Of a stretch of DNA of 64,000 bases, positions 47,801 to 57,654 are shown in pieces; position 1 is the first letter of the stretch; each line of letters opens with the position of its first letter. The notes beneath the pieces were generated by a model that did not search any database, was not told the DNA's origin, and was given only the letters and a program-made list of their open reading frames with translations. Source of the DNA: Spirochaeta cellobiosiphila DSM 17781 (GTDB lineage Bacteria > Spirochaetota > Spirochaetia > DSM-17781); NCBI RefSeq assembly GCF_000426705.1, contig NZ_KE384555.1, positions 406,362-470,361 on the forward strand, given 5' to 3'. Position numbers and translations under genes: made by a program.

Positions 47801-49762
47801 CTACAAATGCCCATTAAGACGGGGAGCAATGAGAGGAATTTTTAAGGAAAAGGTCGTTCCTTCACCAATACTACTTTTATAATCAATGGTGCCGCCCAGT
47901 ATGTTTGTTGCCCCATTATAGACAATATTAAGGCCCAGACCTGTTCCCCCAGATCCCATCTTACTTGTAAAGAAAGGATCAAATACTTTTGCACCGTAAT
48001 CAGAAGGAATACCTTTTCCATTATCTGCAATTTGGATTTCAATCCACTGATCCTGTTCATCCTCATTATTGGGAGTAGAGATTCTTTGTGTTTTAATAGT
48101 AATAATACCCGCTTCTTCTTCATCCCAGGCGTGAATAAGCGCGTTTGTTATAAGGTTTGTGATGATTTGCACAACCACACCTGGAAAGCTATCCATGTAG
48201 ATACCTGAAGCATAATCGATTTTTATATGGTGGGAAGTTCTCTTGATTGTTGGTTGGAGTGTCAACAAGACATCATCGATGATATCAGATAAGGAAAACT
48301 GTCGTCGTACAGAACTGGTTTGGTCACTAGCAACATGTTTAAAACTCTTGATTAGTTCAGCCGCCCTATGAATATTCTTATCGGCTATATCCAGGCCTTG
48401 ATCCAAATGATCAATAAACCTATCAAGATCAGATTTCTTCAAGCCCTGAGTTATTAACTTAGTCATGTGCCGATGTTCATCCTTGATACTGGAGAGAGCC
48501 ATAATAGCATTACCGATGGGAGTATTTAACTCATGAGCCACCCCGGCAACAAGACGTCCGAGAGCAGCCAGCTTTTCTGACTGTATCAACACTTCCTGTA
48601 CACTATTCAAATGATCTAGGGTATTTTGCAATTCGACGTTACTGTCCTTTAGCTCCTTGGTTCTTTCTTGAACTCTACGCTCCAGGGCCTGATTAAGATC
48701 TCTCAAAGCTGTTTCTCTCTCTTTGATCTTTTGATACATTTCCCTCATGTAGCGATTCAAATCCTGGAACTCTTTAACTGAAGTTTTTTGTATTAATTCC
48801 GGTTCCTGTCCATTGGCAATCTGATCAGCCTGGATTCTAAGGAGCATGATATTCCTGGTAATCTTCTCTGACCAAAAGGGGAAAGCTATCATCCCGATTA
48901 GAAAAAAGGATATGGCCAAAAGTAAAATATCGACGAGAGTATTGTAAATGAATACATTGTGAAGACCAGCAGGTATACCAAGTAAAAAAAGCCAACCAAG
49001 TTTTTGAGATAAAGAATAATTAACAAAATAATGGGAGTTCTCAAATTTAACCTGCTTATCTAAAGGCATCCCCCTACTAGCCTCCTCCATAAAAGGAACT
49101 GTCCTAATATTAATAATACCGGCACCACCTTCAAAGTTACCTGTATCAGCAACCAGCTCACCACGACGATCTATGACCCAAATACGGTCATTACGATTGC
49201 TTATCGTATTGAGAGTATTCAATAGACTTCTCAAGGATAACTCAGCAATAACAACCCTATTATCGAGAAGGAGTGCCGCCCCCACAGAAGTATCCCCGGA
49301 TAAAGTAGAGATAAACTTATCGCTCCATACAATTTGATTATTCTCCTTAATAGAGTTGTACAAAGGAGTATAAGAAAAATCGATTCCCAGGAAATCAGGA
49401 TTAATGGAAGAAAGGGGACTATGAGTGCCGACGGCCAGGGTTTTACCATTTTCATCAAGGATATACATGGCTCTAATTAAAGGAAGGGATTTGATAGAGT
49501 TATCAAGCAAAAGACTAAAACGGTACAGATCCATAGACTTACTGACCCGCCCAATAATATTCATACTGCCTTCAACATAACTCAGTTGTTCTTCTACTCT
49601 ATGGGATAAATCTTTCACACGGACAAAGGCCTTATCCCGTTCTTCATTCATAATAGCATCACTTCGAAAAACAAAGATCGCCGTACCCGCTAGTATTATA
49701 GTGGCAGAGGATATGCAAAAAATTAGAAAAAGAAAAAACAAGCGAAAACTATAATTCTTCAT
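47801..49762 (-). CDS. Sensor histidine kinase with periplasmic CACHE-like domain
   Basis: The 653-residue kinase has membrane helices at about 8-32 and 275-297 around a 240-residue periplasmic sensor of double-CACHE type (LPLIRAMYILDENGKTLA, DRIWVIDRRGELVADTG). HAMP (298-350) and a coiled coil follow, then HisKA with His410 (VAGVAHELNTPIG). The ATPase domain has ITNLITNALIHAWDE, IADNGKGIP and GTGLGLNIVYNGAT. It overlaps the binding-lipoprotein gene by four bases (ATGA) and the receiver-EAL regulator starts the operon. This suggests one pathway from periplasmic ligand to c-di-GMP breakdown. Confidence 0.94.
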   Translation of the reverse strand: MKNYSFRLFFLFLIFCISSATIILAGTAIFVFRSDAIMNEERDKAFVRVKDLSHRVEEQLSYVEGSMNIIGRVSKSMDLYRFSLLLDNSIKSLPLIRAMYILDENGKTLAVGTHSPLSSINPDFLGIDFSYTPLYNSIKENNQIVWSDKFISTLSGDTSVGAALLLDNRVVIAELSLRSLLNTLNTISNRNDRIWVIDRRGELVADTGNFEGGAGIINIRTVPFMEEASRGMPLDKQVKFENSHYFVNYSLSQKLGWLFLLGIPAGLHNVFIYNTLVDILLLAISFFLIGMIAFPFWSEKITRNIMLLRIQADQIANGQEPELIQKTSVKEFQDLNRYMREMYQKIKERETALRDLNQALERRVQERTKELKDSNVELQNTLDHLNSVQEVLIQSEKLAALGRLVAGVAHELNTPIGNAIMALSSIKDEHRHMTKLITQGLKKSDLDRFIDHLDQGLDIADKNIHRAAELIKSFKHVASDQTSSVRRQFSLSDIIDDVLLTLQPTIKRTSHHIKIDYASGIYMDSFPGVVVQIITNLITNALIHAWDEEEAGIITIKTQRISTPNNEDEQDQWIEIQIADNGKGIPSDYGAKVFDPFFTSKMGSGGTGLGLNIVYNGATNILGGTIDYKSSIGEGTTFSLKIPLIAPRLNGHL

Positions 49763-50859
49763 GGAGCTAATATATATTCTTTGTCCTTTATCTGAACAAA
49801 TACTGGATGACGCCTCATATCGCCATTAACATCAAATTCAATACTTTGTTGAAGTCCTTCATAGGGACCTCCACCCACGATAGTATCCTTTAGATTTTCC
49901 CCTTTTTTCTGATGTAATAAAGCATCAGCAATGACATATACCGTTTCATATGCCATGACACCAGAAAAACTTGCCTTCTGATTGAAACGCTGTTCATAGT
50001 TATTGAGAAACATAACAAACTCAGCACCTTGATTGAAAAAATTAATATTTTGCAATATTTCCATTCCTTCAACACCAGAACCACCCAACTCGATAAGCTG
50101 TTCGGTACCAGCCCATTCCGCAGCAATAATAGGTATTGTATCATCATATTTGCGAACCTGTTGAGCTATTCTCGCACAATCTACAGAATTGGCTATAAAC
50201 AGTAGGCAATCAGGATCATTATCGACTAAATCTGTAACAAGGGAATAATAGTTATTAATCAGTTGTGAGTTAAAATATTGTAAAGACAGAATCTCTCCGC
50301 CTAATTCCTCATAACGGAGTTCAAACTCATCATACCAACTCTTAGAAAAAGTAAAATTTTGTTCATCAGCAGCTATCTTTATTCGATCATAGCCCCTTCT
50401 TGATACCATAAAATCAGCATAAGCTCTGGCATTCACCCGGGTGGAGGAGTTCATAAGTATGATGTAATCATCCTTACCTGCTAGTTTCATAGCAGAAGCT
50501 GTGGGCGTGATAACTAAAGTTTTTTGTGGACTAGCCACAGACACAACAGCTTCTACCATAGCTGTACTAAAAGGACCGACAATAGCAACTACCTTTTCAT
50601 CCACCAGTTCATGGGCTGATTTCTTAGCAATATCAGGATCATTCCCATCATTTTTAATGATTAAATTGATAGGCTTACCATTAACACCACCATTGGCATT
50701 GATCTCTTCAACCGCCAGAATAGCTCCATTCCTGCCAGCTTCTCCCAGATCTGCATTACCACCGGAAAGGCCGCTAATAAAACCAATACTAATAGCTTTA
50801 TGGTCCTGACAACTCCCTAGAATCAGGAACATAAAGGGTAAGAGCCAAAAACGTTTCAT
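49759..50859 (-). CDS. Periplasmic binding lipoprotein (LivJ/Peripla_BP_6 type)
   Basis: The 366-residue protein has a lipoprotein signal ending in LILGSC and the leucine-binding-protein fold: ISIGFISGLSGGNADLGEAG, AVEEINANGGVNGKPI, VVAIVGPFSTAMV and FSGVMAYETVYVIADAL. No ABC permease or ATPase gene is adjacent; instead it is translationally coupled to the histidine kinase and preceded by the regulator gene. It therefore looks like a sensory binding protein that presents an amino-acid-like or related ligand to the kinase, rather than a transporter subunit. Confidence 0.9.
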   Translation of the reverse strand: MKRFWLLPFMFLILGSCQDHKAISIGFISGLSGGNADLGEAGRNGAILAVEEINANGGVNGKPINLIIKNDGNDPDIAKKSAHELVDEKVVAIVGPFSTAMVEAVVSVASPQKTLVITPTASAMKLAGKDDYIILMNSSTRVNARAYADFMVSRRGYDRIKIAADEQNFTFSKSWYDEFELRYEELGGEILSLQYFNSQLINNYYSLVTDLVDNDPDCLLFIANSVDCARIAQQVRKYDDTIPIIAAEWAGTEQLIELGGSGVEGMEILQNINFFNQGAEFVMFLNNYEQRFNQKASFSGVMAYETVYVIADALLHQKKGENLKDTIVGGGPYEGLQQSIEFDVNGDMRRHPVFVQIKDKEYILAP

Positions 50860-50868
50860 CTTGCTACC

Positions 50869-53097
50869 TCACTTTCTATTGTCCAACCATACTAGTAAAT
50901 CCTTCAACACAAGAGGTTTACTCAAATAAAAACCTTGAACCTCACTACACTCTAATTCATTCAATCGATCCAATTGATCCTTCGTTTCTACGCCTTCCGC
51001 GAGTATTTTTACAGAGAGTTTCTTACCTAAGGGGATGACAAGATCAACAATTCTAGTACCGTCCTCATCAGTGTTTAACTTTTGAATAAAACTCCTGTCT
51101 ATTTTAATTCTATTAATCGGCCACCTATCAATAGTAGCCAGAGAGGAATACCCTGTCCCAAAATCATCAATAGCAATACTAATACCTCTATTGCGGATTT
51201 CCTTTAAAATGCTCAATACATGATCAATCGCCAAAAGAGAAACAGATTCTGTTATTTCTAATTCAATACATGTGGGATCAATATGAGTACTAGCAATAAC
51301 CTTATCCAATACATCCAGAAAATCTGGATGCTTGAATTGAACAGCAGACACATTTACGGCCATTTTCATATCAGGATAACCCGCGTCATGAATTCGATTT
51401 AAGTCTTCAAGAGATTGTCTTAATATCCATTCACCAAGCTTTATGATTAATCCAGACTGTTCTGCCAAAGGGATGAATTGTGATGGGGGGATAATATCAC
51501 CATTGGGTTTTCGCCAACGGATCAAAGCTTCAAAACTATAAACATGATCACTCCCGATACAGGCTTGTGGCTGATAAACCAGATAAACCTGTTCTGTTAG
51601 AATGGCTTGTCTCAAGTCATGAAGGAGTTGATTCTTTTCCCGAACAAAAATACCAATATCATGGCTATAAAAAATCACCTGACGATGTTCCTTGGACTTC
51701 TTAAGAGAAAACAGAGCATTATGCAATTGATTGGAGCCATCCCCCTGATGAATAGATAAATAAGTGGCACCAATAGAAAAAGTTATATTACGTCGACCTT
51801 CTGCTGTGACGATTTCTATAGTATTAAGCTGAATAAGAGCTTCCTGATTCAATTCACTTTCTGGACCCACTAGCCCAAATATATCCGCAGAGATACGGGA
51901 TAAATAAACTCGGGAAGTAAAAATCTGTTTAAAACGATCGACTACAGCCTTTAAAATCTCATTACCATAATCATGTCCCAACAGGTCATTGATCTCACTG
52001 AACGAAACAATATCAAAGAGAGCTAAAATAGAAGGATTTTCTTGAGAGACCTTGATCCTTTCTTCAATTTCTCCTAACAAGGCAGCCATATTGGGAATAC
52101 GCAAAACCTGATCTTCCCAGGCCTGCTTTTTTAAACGATTGACAAGTTCAATATTACTCGCACTTAAGGCTATGTTAGTACAAAAAACTTCAAGCAGATG
52201 ACGATCAACGTCCTTCAAAGGTCTGGGAGAAGCAATATAAACAGAATACATACGCCCCCCGGCTTCTTTAAAAAATACGGTAATACTATCCTTTTCCAGG
52301 ACAGTCTTTTGATCCGTCATAGCTTTTCTAATAGATTTAACGATCTTACTATCATCGATCTGAGAGATGTTACAGTGAATAAAGCGGCTATAATCACCAG
52401 CAGCGGCAATGATAACCCAGTGCTCCTTACTCCCTTCCCCACTATAAGGTTCCTGGAGCATTCCTGGAAGAATCCCCGAAGCACAAACGATACCTTCAGG
52501 TGATAGATTAAACAAACTGGCCATCTGGGAGATCACCCCTTCGGCAAAGGCATTCAGCCCCTGTTCAGCAATGAACTGATTACTGGCTAAAACTATCTTC
52601 TCTAACCCTTCCCGGCTATTCTGAATTCGTCTCAATTGTTCCCAGGATCTAATAGCCGTTGTTATTGTGGTTATAAGCTTGGATCTGGTTAATTCACTTT
52701 TAGTCTTATAGTCATTAATGTCGTATTTGGTAATCGTTTCCAATTCAGGAACATGGCCAGGTTGACCTGTTCTTAGGATGATCCTAACATCCTCCCTGCC
52801 AAGATCTTCTCTAATGACACGAACAGCATCTAATCCAGCACTATCCGTTTCCATCACCGCATCAAGAAGAATGATGGCAATATGAGGGTGTTGTTTCAAC
52901 ATTGTGATCGCATCAGCAGCAGAATAGGCGTGGTGGAATAATAAAGTTCTCCCAAATACTTCATACCCGTCCAGAGCATATAAAGTAGCGTCATGTACAT
53001 CCTGATCATCATCAACAATCAGGATTTCCCATACTTCTTTATACTCATCAACAGGAATATTGTCTTCATCGGCAAACACAAAGTAATCATCACTCAT
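50869..53097 (-). CDS. Response regulator with receiver, DUF3369, degenerate GGDEF and EAL domains
   Basis: This 742-residue protein starts with a receiver domain (phospho-site D79, IILLDAVMETDS). A DUF3369-type linker (about 175-330) is next, then a GGDEF domain whose active site is lost (near residue 400, ISADIFGLVGP in place of GGDEF). The C-terminal EAL domain is intact: FEALIRWRKP near 521, ELEITESVSL, IDDFGTGYSSL and RIKIDRSFI. It should be a phosphorylation-controlled c-di-GMP phosphodiesterase, with the GGDEF module perhaps an allosteric GTP site. GGGGGG lies before the ATG. Nine bases separate it from the binding-protein gene. Confidence 0.93.
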   Translation of the reverse strand: MSDDYFVFADEDNIPVDEYKEVWEILIVDDDQDVHDATLYALDGYEVFGRTLLFHHAYSAADAITMLKQHPHIAIILLDAVMETDSAGLDAVRVIREDLGREDVRIILRTGQPGHVPELETITKYDINDYKTKSELTRSKLITTITTAIRSWEQLRRIQNSREGLEKIVLASNQFIAEQGLNAFAEGVISQMASLFNLSPEGIVCASGILPGMLQEPYSGEGSKEHWVIIAAAGDYSRFIHCNISQIDDSKIVKSIRKAMTDQKTVLEKDSITVFFKEAGGRMYSVYIASPRPLKDVDRHLLEVFCTNIALSASNIELVNRLKKQAWEDQVLRIPNMAALLGEIEERIKVSQENPSILALFDIVSFSEINDLLGHDYGNEILKAVVDRFKQIFTSRVYLSRISADIFGLVGPESELNQEALIQLNTIEIVTAEGRRNITFSIGATYLSIHQGDGSNQLHNALFSLKKSKEHRQVIFYSHDIGIFVREKNQLLHDLRQAILTEQVYLVYQPQACIGSDHVYSFEALIRWRKPNGDIIPPSQFIPLAEQSGLIIKLGEWILRQSLEDLNRIHDAGYPDMKMAVNVSAVQFKHPDFLDVLDKVIASTHIDPTCIELEITESVSLLAIDHVLSILKEIRNRGISIAIDDFGTGYSSLATIDRWPINRIKIDRSFIQKLNTDEDGTRIVDLVIPLGKKLSVKILAEGVETKDQLDRLNELECSEVQGFYLSKPLVLKDLLVWLDNRK

Positions 53098-53169
53098 GAA
53101 GCCCCCCTATAACACAGCATAATGGAAGAATTATGACAAAACAATGATATTATACCCACAGAAGATCTG

Positions 53170-53205
53170 TCCCTCTGTTAATCTCTCAGACTTACTGAGG
53201 AGGGA
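53170..53205 (+). other. Nested hairpin in the leader upstream of the chemoreceptor gene
   Basis: TCCCTC pairs with GAGGGA outside a CTCAG/CTGAG stem closed by a five-base loop, with an unpaired stretch on the left side. It lies in the longest intergenic gap (53098-53336) between two divergent genes. Nothing else in the gap is recognisable apart from the ribosome site of the chemoreceptor. Confidence 0.35.
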
Positions 53206-53336
53206 GGATTGTATCTAACTAAAGTTATCCTGAGAATGATAGTATTAACTTCACAGGGACAAACCAACTTGCATTCACTCCTTTTATAAACATAATCTAA
53301 TGAGTACGCAATAAATAATAAGGACAGGATAATACA

Positions 53337-55421
53337 GTGAAGTTGGATATACGGAAAAATATATTAGTCATTAACAGTTTTATTCTAATCCTTATGCTAG
53401 GGGTCTCGTTTTTATTACTAAATGGTATCTTTACAGCCAAACAGGAATATGGGTTCTTCCTCGATACGATCAATCTAAAACAAAAGGATTTACTCCGTTC
53501 TGAAGAATTACTTACCAGAGCTGGTATGATACAGAAGGATTTTCTCCTAAAACCATCAGAAGAACATCTGACGCAATTCAATGAATACCTATCTCAATCA
53601 CATAACTTGTTGACGCAAATCTTAAAAATGGAAGAAAGGCTCACAGCCCAATGGAAGAGCTATACAACAAGGTCCGATACTTACAATCAACTGACACAAA
53701 AACTCAATGACTACCAAGAAAACTTCAAGGCTCTTTATGATCTACAGGTTCAAAAAGGGTTTACAGAAGATTTGGGACTTAGGGGGTATTTTCGTAATGC
53801 AGCCCATGAACTGGAAGCCATAATCGAACAATATAATCGGGATGCACTAATGATCCAGTATCTCATGATCAGACGACATGAAAAAGATTATCTTCTACGC
53901 CTAACAGATAAATATGCAGATCGTAATAAAGAGGCGACCTCTGAGATCTTGAACAGGATTTCAGAAAGTAATCTTCCTTTAAGTGTTAAAAATGAGATGA
54001 ACACATCCATTAAGAACTATCAGCAGGGAATGGAAGATATCATTAACATCAATCAAAAAATCGACGTAACAGAAGAACAACTTACAGAAAGTCTCGTCAA
54101 TCTCATACCGCTTTTCTCCAAGGAAGAACAATTTACAACTCAAATCTTAATAGATAAGAGAACGGAACTGGATCTGTCCCTTGCCCAATATAGTCGAGTG
54201 GGACTCATAATAATAATTGTCGCTATCGTCATTGCCCTATTGGCTGTCATTAGACTCTATACCCTGATATCCCATCCTATCAAAATCATAATGAAAGAAG
54301 TCAGTAACCTTGCTGAGGGTGATTTAAGAGATCCTCATACTTATTCCCGACCAGATGAAATGGGTCACATAAGTACAGCCCTCTCTCAAGCTACCATATC
54401 TCTTAGAGAGCTCATCCAGCAAATAGGAACCATCACAGAGACAAGCCTGCAATTAAGTTATCATATTACCGATTCCACAACAGAGACGTCCTCTTCGATT
54501 ACAGAAATCAGAGCAACCGTCGACTCCATCTACAAACAAATAACAAAGCTTAGTCAGGAAGTAAGTGAAAGTTATGAAGATTCTCTTCATATTAATGATT
54601 CAGTCAATAACCTTAATAACCTGGTAGCGGAACAATCGACTGCAGTTATCCAGGCCTCTGCTGCTATCGAACAAATGATGTCCTCTATTCAAAATGTGTC
54701 AACGATAACAAAACAGCGCTCAGAAGGATCTCAAAAATTAGAAGAATACACCCATGAAGGATCGGATCTCATTAATGCTTCTAATGCCTCAATCGACAAA
54801 GTAGAACAAATGACAGACAGGATCGTAGACATCATTGGAGTCATAAACAACATTGCCGCCAATACCAATCTATTAGCTATGAATGCGGCCATTGAAGCAG
54901 CCCATGCGGGAGAATCGGGAAGAGGTTTCGCAGTAGTAGCTGAGGAAATCCGAAAACTGGCGGAATCCAGTAGTGAGAATGCCAAGCTCATAACAACCCT
55001 GGTAAAAGATATTAATTTGGCCATCAAAGAAGCTGCCAACTCCTCTCAAAACAGTATTGATTATTACAGCAAAATACAAAAGGAGGTTGTATTCCTAGTT
55101 CAATCCCTCATGGAAATATCTTCTACTATGTCTGAAATGTCGTCAGGAGGCAAACAAGTTCTCACCGCTTCAGGAGAGCTCAAGGATTCTGTCACAAAGA
55201 TATCAGAAGAAACGCAAATCATTGTAGATAGTACCCACAATATAAGCAAAACCCTTAACATGGGACAAACCTTGTCCCAGCAAAATCAGCAAGGAATCAA
55301 TGAAATACTCCAAGGTGTTGATGAAATACAAAACGCGACATCAAGCCTCACCTCCCAGAGCCATACCAATGATAGTAACCTCAAGGAGCTCCAGGGCTTT
55401 GTATCCAAATTCAAAACATGA
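53337..55421 (+). CDS. Methyl-accepting chemotaxis protein with HBM-type sensor domain
   Basis: Start is a GTG with AGGA seven bases upstream. The 694-residue receptor has membrane helices at about 8-31 and 288-308. Between them is an all-helical periplasmic domain with the HBM signature RRHEKDYLLR (179-188). HAMP (309-361) and a signalling coiled coil follow, with the conserved tip NLLAMNAAIEAAHAGESGRG and FAVVAEEIRKLAES (about 505-545). HBM receptors sense small organic acids in other bacteria; the ligand here is open. It is divergent from the sensory operon with the EAL regulator, linking chemotaxis with c-di-GMP control of motility. Confidence 0.95.
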   Translation: MKLDIRKNILVINSFILILMLGVSFLLLNGIFTAKQEYGFFLDTINLKQKDLLRSEELLTRAGMIQKDFLLKPSEEHLTQFNEYLSQSHNLLTQILKMEERLTAQWKSYTTRSDTYNQLTQKLNDYQENFKALYDLQVQKGFTEDLGLRGYFRNAAHELEAIIEQYNRDALMIQYLMIRRHEKDYLLRLTDKYADRNKEATSEILNRISESNLPLSVKNEMNTSIKNYQQGMEDIININQKIDVTEEQLTESLVNLIPLFSKEEQFTTQILIDKRTELDLSLAQYSRVGLIIIIVAIVIALLAVIRLYTLISHPIKIIMKEVSNLAEGDLRDPHTYSRPDEMGHISTALSQATISLRELIQQIGTITETSLQLSYHITDSTTETSSSITEIRATVDSIYKQITKLSQEVSESYEDSLHINDSVNNLNNLVAEQSTAVIQASAAIEQMMSSIQNVSTITKQRSEGSQKLEEYTHEGSDLINASNASIDKVEQMTDRIVDIIGVINNIAANTNLLAMNAAIEAAHAGESGRGFAVVAEEIRKLAESSSENAKLITTLVKDINLAIKEAANSSQNSIDYYSKIQKEVVFLVQSLMEISSTMSEMSSGGKQVLTASGELKDSVTKISEETQIIVDSTHNISKTLNMGQTLSQQNQQGINEILQGVDEIQNATSSLTSQSHTNDSNLKELQGFVSKFKT

Positions 55422-55424
55422 AAG

Positions 55425-56393
55425 TTATTCTTCTTTGTCCTTTATATTCAGAATTTCATCAACAAAATTATTGAACAATTCATCCACTTTTCCTTGAGAA
55501 TTACGGTACATGTCTTTCATATCCTTTCTCAAGTCCAATAATCTTAACTTCAAATGATCCTGAACATCATACATAGAGTCTGATGTAGTATGGAGACCTT
55601 TTAATATTCTCATCAAATCTTTTTTTAGGGACACCTTATCACTATGATAGCCAAAGTTCTCAATAGGCCGTAAGAATTTCCAGTTACCCGTATTATGAAC
55701 CACCCGAATCAATTCTCCATTGGCATAGAAACGACCGTCCCTGATCTCCAACTTCGCTTGAGCTGTAGCAACAACATAGTTATAAGTTCTATCCACAGGA
55801 ACAAAACCATTCTTATAAAGTAGATAATTAACAACTATCTGATCAGGACCGAATTTTGTTTTTTCCTTTATCATGGCATAAAGGGTTTTACCCAATTCTT
55901 CCATCTTATGAGCTGGTCCAATGAAGAAACCTGCATTAATCATCTCTTTACCGGTCAGAGTCTTCTTAATGGCGTCTTTGTCTTGCCTGGAAAAGAACTC
56001 ATCTGTCAGAAAAATACTAAAACCACTCTTCAAGTCTTCCACGACAGCCCGGAACTCCTGTGGTTGTTCCTCAATAAGAGGTTCCAGACTATCCTGAAAG
56101 ATAATATCACCACCATCACTTACAATAACCTGATCATATCCGGGATGCTCTTCAAGATAATGAGCCATATCTCTAAAACGGATATTCACAACGTGTCCAT
56201 CCTTCTGACAGGGAATGAGAATCACACCATGAGATTCCAGGTAAAAACGCTGAGCTATTGATAAACCATAGTCCAACACAGCTACATCAAGTTCAGTCAG
56301 GTCATTAGTTTCCTTAAGGGATTTAAACCAATGCTCTATAAGAAAATCACCGTATTTTTTGTCAGATCCAGTAATAATGACATTTTTTTTCAT
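55425..56393 (-). CDS. Glycosyltransferase-like protein (GT-A fold, GT8-like)
   Basis: The 322-residue protein begins with KKNVIITGSDKKYGDFLIEHW and shows a DxD-type motif VSDGGDIIFQDS, then MINAGFFIGP and VVHNTGNWKF, which together resemble GT8-like or capsule-type nucleotide-sugar transferases. The C-terminus is helical (LKLRLLDLRKDMKDMYR). No membrane segment. It is the last gene of the leftward sugar-importer run and is 75 bases after the HAD gene, so it may be a separate unit. The family assignment is tentative. Confidence 0.65.
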   Translation of the reverse strand: MKKNVIITGSDKKYGDFLIEHWFKSLKETNDLTELDVAVLDYGLSIAQRFYLESHGVILIPCQKDGHVVNIRFRDMAHYLEEHPGYDQVIVSDGGDIIFQDSLEPLIEEQPQEFRAVVEDLKSGFSIFLTDEFFSRQDKDAIKKTLTGKEMINAGFFIGPAHKMEELGKTLYAMIKEKTKFGPDQIVVNYLLYKNGFVPVDRTYNYVVATAQAKLEIRDGRFYANGELIRVVHNTGNWKFLRPIENFGYHSDKVSLKKDLMRILKGLHTTSDSMYDVQDHLKLRLLDLRKDMKDMYRNSQGKVDELFNNFVDEILNIKDKEE

Positions 56394-56468
56394 ATAAACC
56401 TCTAAGTTCTTCTGGTGATATTAAGTTAAAAATATAGATTGAGGAAGTCAAGATTACCCGATCCAAAG

Positions 56469-57149
56469 CTATTTGTATCCATCAAATAAAAGGAGAGAAT
56501 CCAGGGGCTTCGCCGGATAAGGAGAGGTAACAGTATTAATCAAAGCTACTATGGATTGAGGAAACATATGCTTCATCAGATTAGCATTGGCCGGTTCGTT
56601 TTCCACAGCTAGAACAACATCACCGATCTCTCCAATAGCTTCCAGAGCAATCTTCTTATATTCCAGATCAGCTGACAAAAAATCAGGTTTAAAGAAAAAG
56701 TAAGTGTTCGTGGTAGTAGGAAGAAGATTCGCTTCAAAGGAGTAGATAGTCCCCTCCTTCATTTGTGGAGCATCACGTCCTGTTAGGTACACAAGACTAT
56801 AATCATGTTCAACAAACCAATCGAGGACTTTCTTCACCCCAGGATAGGGACGATCATGTTTGACCCAGGCATTAGAAAAAAACCTTTCCCGCCAAAAGTC
56901 CAAAACCAGCATCTGCATCGTATCAGTCAAATCAGTATGAAGGGATACCGCATCGAGGATACTCCAACCGATATCACAAGGTTCAATCAAAGACATAAAA
57001 GGAGACAGAAAGTCAAAATAAAAAGCTGCTTCCTCAAGTATCTTATAATTACGATAACAAGTGTCCATTATCGTACTGTCTATATCAAAAATAGCGATCT
57101 TGTTTTTACCATTAAGATCCAAATGCTGTTCCAACCAGGGGATGTCCAT
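56469..57149 (-). CDS. HAD-superfamily hydrolase
   Basis: The N-terminal motif IAIFDIDSTIMDT holds the nucleophile and second aspartate; LVYLTGRDAPQ is motif II and LAVENEPANANLMK probably motif IV. I prefer the ATG at 57149 (AAAGAG upstream); the frame is open to a GTG at 57197 and a TTG at 57179 has GGAG at a good distance. The family includes sugar phosphatases and the like; the substrate is unknown. It follows the unknown 160-residue gene directly and lies downstream of the ABC importer, perhaps acting on the imported compound. Confidence 0.82.
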   Translation of the reverse strand: MDIPWLEQHLDLNGKNKIAIFDIDSTIMDTCYRNYKILEEAAFYFDFLSPFMSLIEPCDIGWSILDAVSLHTDLTDTMQMLVLDFWRERFFSNAWVKHDRPYPGVKKVLDWFVEHDYSLVYLTGRDAPQMKEGTIYSFEANLLPTTTNTYFFFKPDFLSADLEYKKIALEAIGEIGDVVLAVENEPANANLMKHMFPQSIVALINTVTSPYPAKPLDSLLLFDGYK

Positions 57150-57162
57150 AATAACAAGCTCT

Positions 57163-57645
57163 TTATTCTGAGGATTCAAAAGTATATTCTCCTTCACTTA
57201 CAATGATAGCGTGCTTTGTCCAGAACTGCAGAGATTCATCAATCTCTTCTAACTTTAATTGGGGATCATGGATCTCCCTGGGAGCCTTCTGACCGGGATA
57301 GAGGGTATGAATGTAAAAGACATCCTCTAACAGATACCCCCATAGACATAAGGTGGAAGTCAAAACCTTATCTCCCAACATTAGATGAGAAGGAATGCTT
57401 CTGTTTTTCCGATAAGCCCAAAAGCTTTTAGTATCAGCCCTATCTACAGTACCTAAACCAGTATACCCACAGTCTTTATCCAAATATAAATCATCATGGA
57501 ACCACAGAGCTTCCTGTGTATCCTTCTGATGGGAAGCCCAATTATCCATACGTTCCTCAATATCAGATAGTAATTCATTGAGAGGAACAACAAAATCACT
57601 GGCATGAGCGTCTATATGATCAAAATCAATCCATTTCCATTTCAT
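57163..57645 (-). CDS. Protein of unknown function in the sugar-importer run
   Basis: This 160-residue protein has no signal or membrane segment and is rich in Asp, His and Trp (MKWKWIDFDHIDAHASDF, LWFHDDLYLDKDCGYTG). No family recognised. The start is supported by GGAAAG four bases before the ATG. It is nine bases after the second permease gene and 13 before the HAD gene, so it is clearly in the same transcription unit and probably takes part in handling the imported substrate. Confidence 0.68.
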   Translation of the reverse strand: MKWKWIDFDHIDAHASDFVVPLNELLSDIEERMDNWASHQKDTQEALWFHDDLYLDKDCGYTGLGTVDRADTKSFWAYRKNRSIPSHLMLGDKVLTSTLCLWGYLLEDVFYIHTLYPGQKAPREIHDPQLKLEEIDESLQFWTKHAIIVSEGEYTFESSE

Positions 57646-57654
57646 AATTCTTTC

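Noticed and set aside
53220-53242. TAAAGTTA followed by GATA resembles a flagellar sigma-28 promoter before the chemoreceptor
   Set aside because: The spacing is about seven instead of eleven bases and the -10 box matches only in its core.
53252-53265. CACAGGGACAAACC looks like the start of a c-di-GMP-I (GEMM) riboswitch, near c-di-GMP and chemotaxis genes
   Set aside because: The second conserved half (GACGCAAAGCC-like block and receptor stem) does not follow, so it is a chance match.
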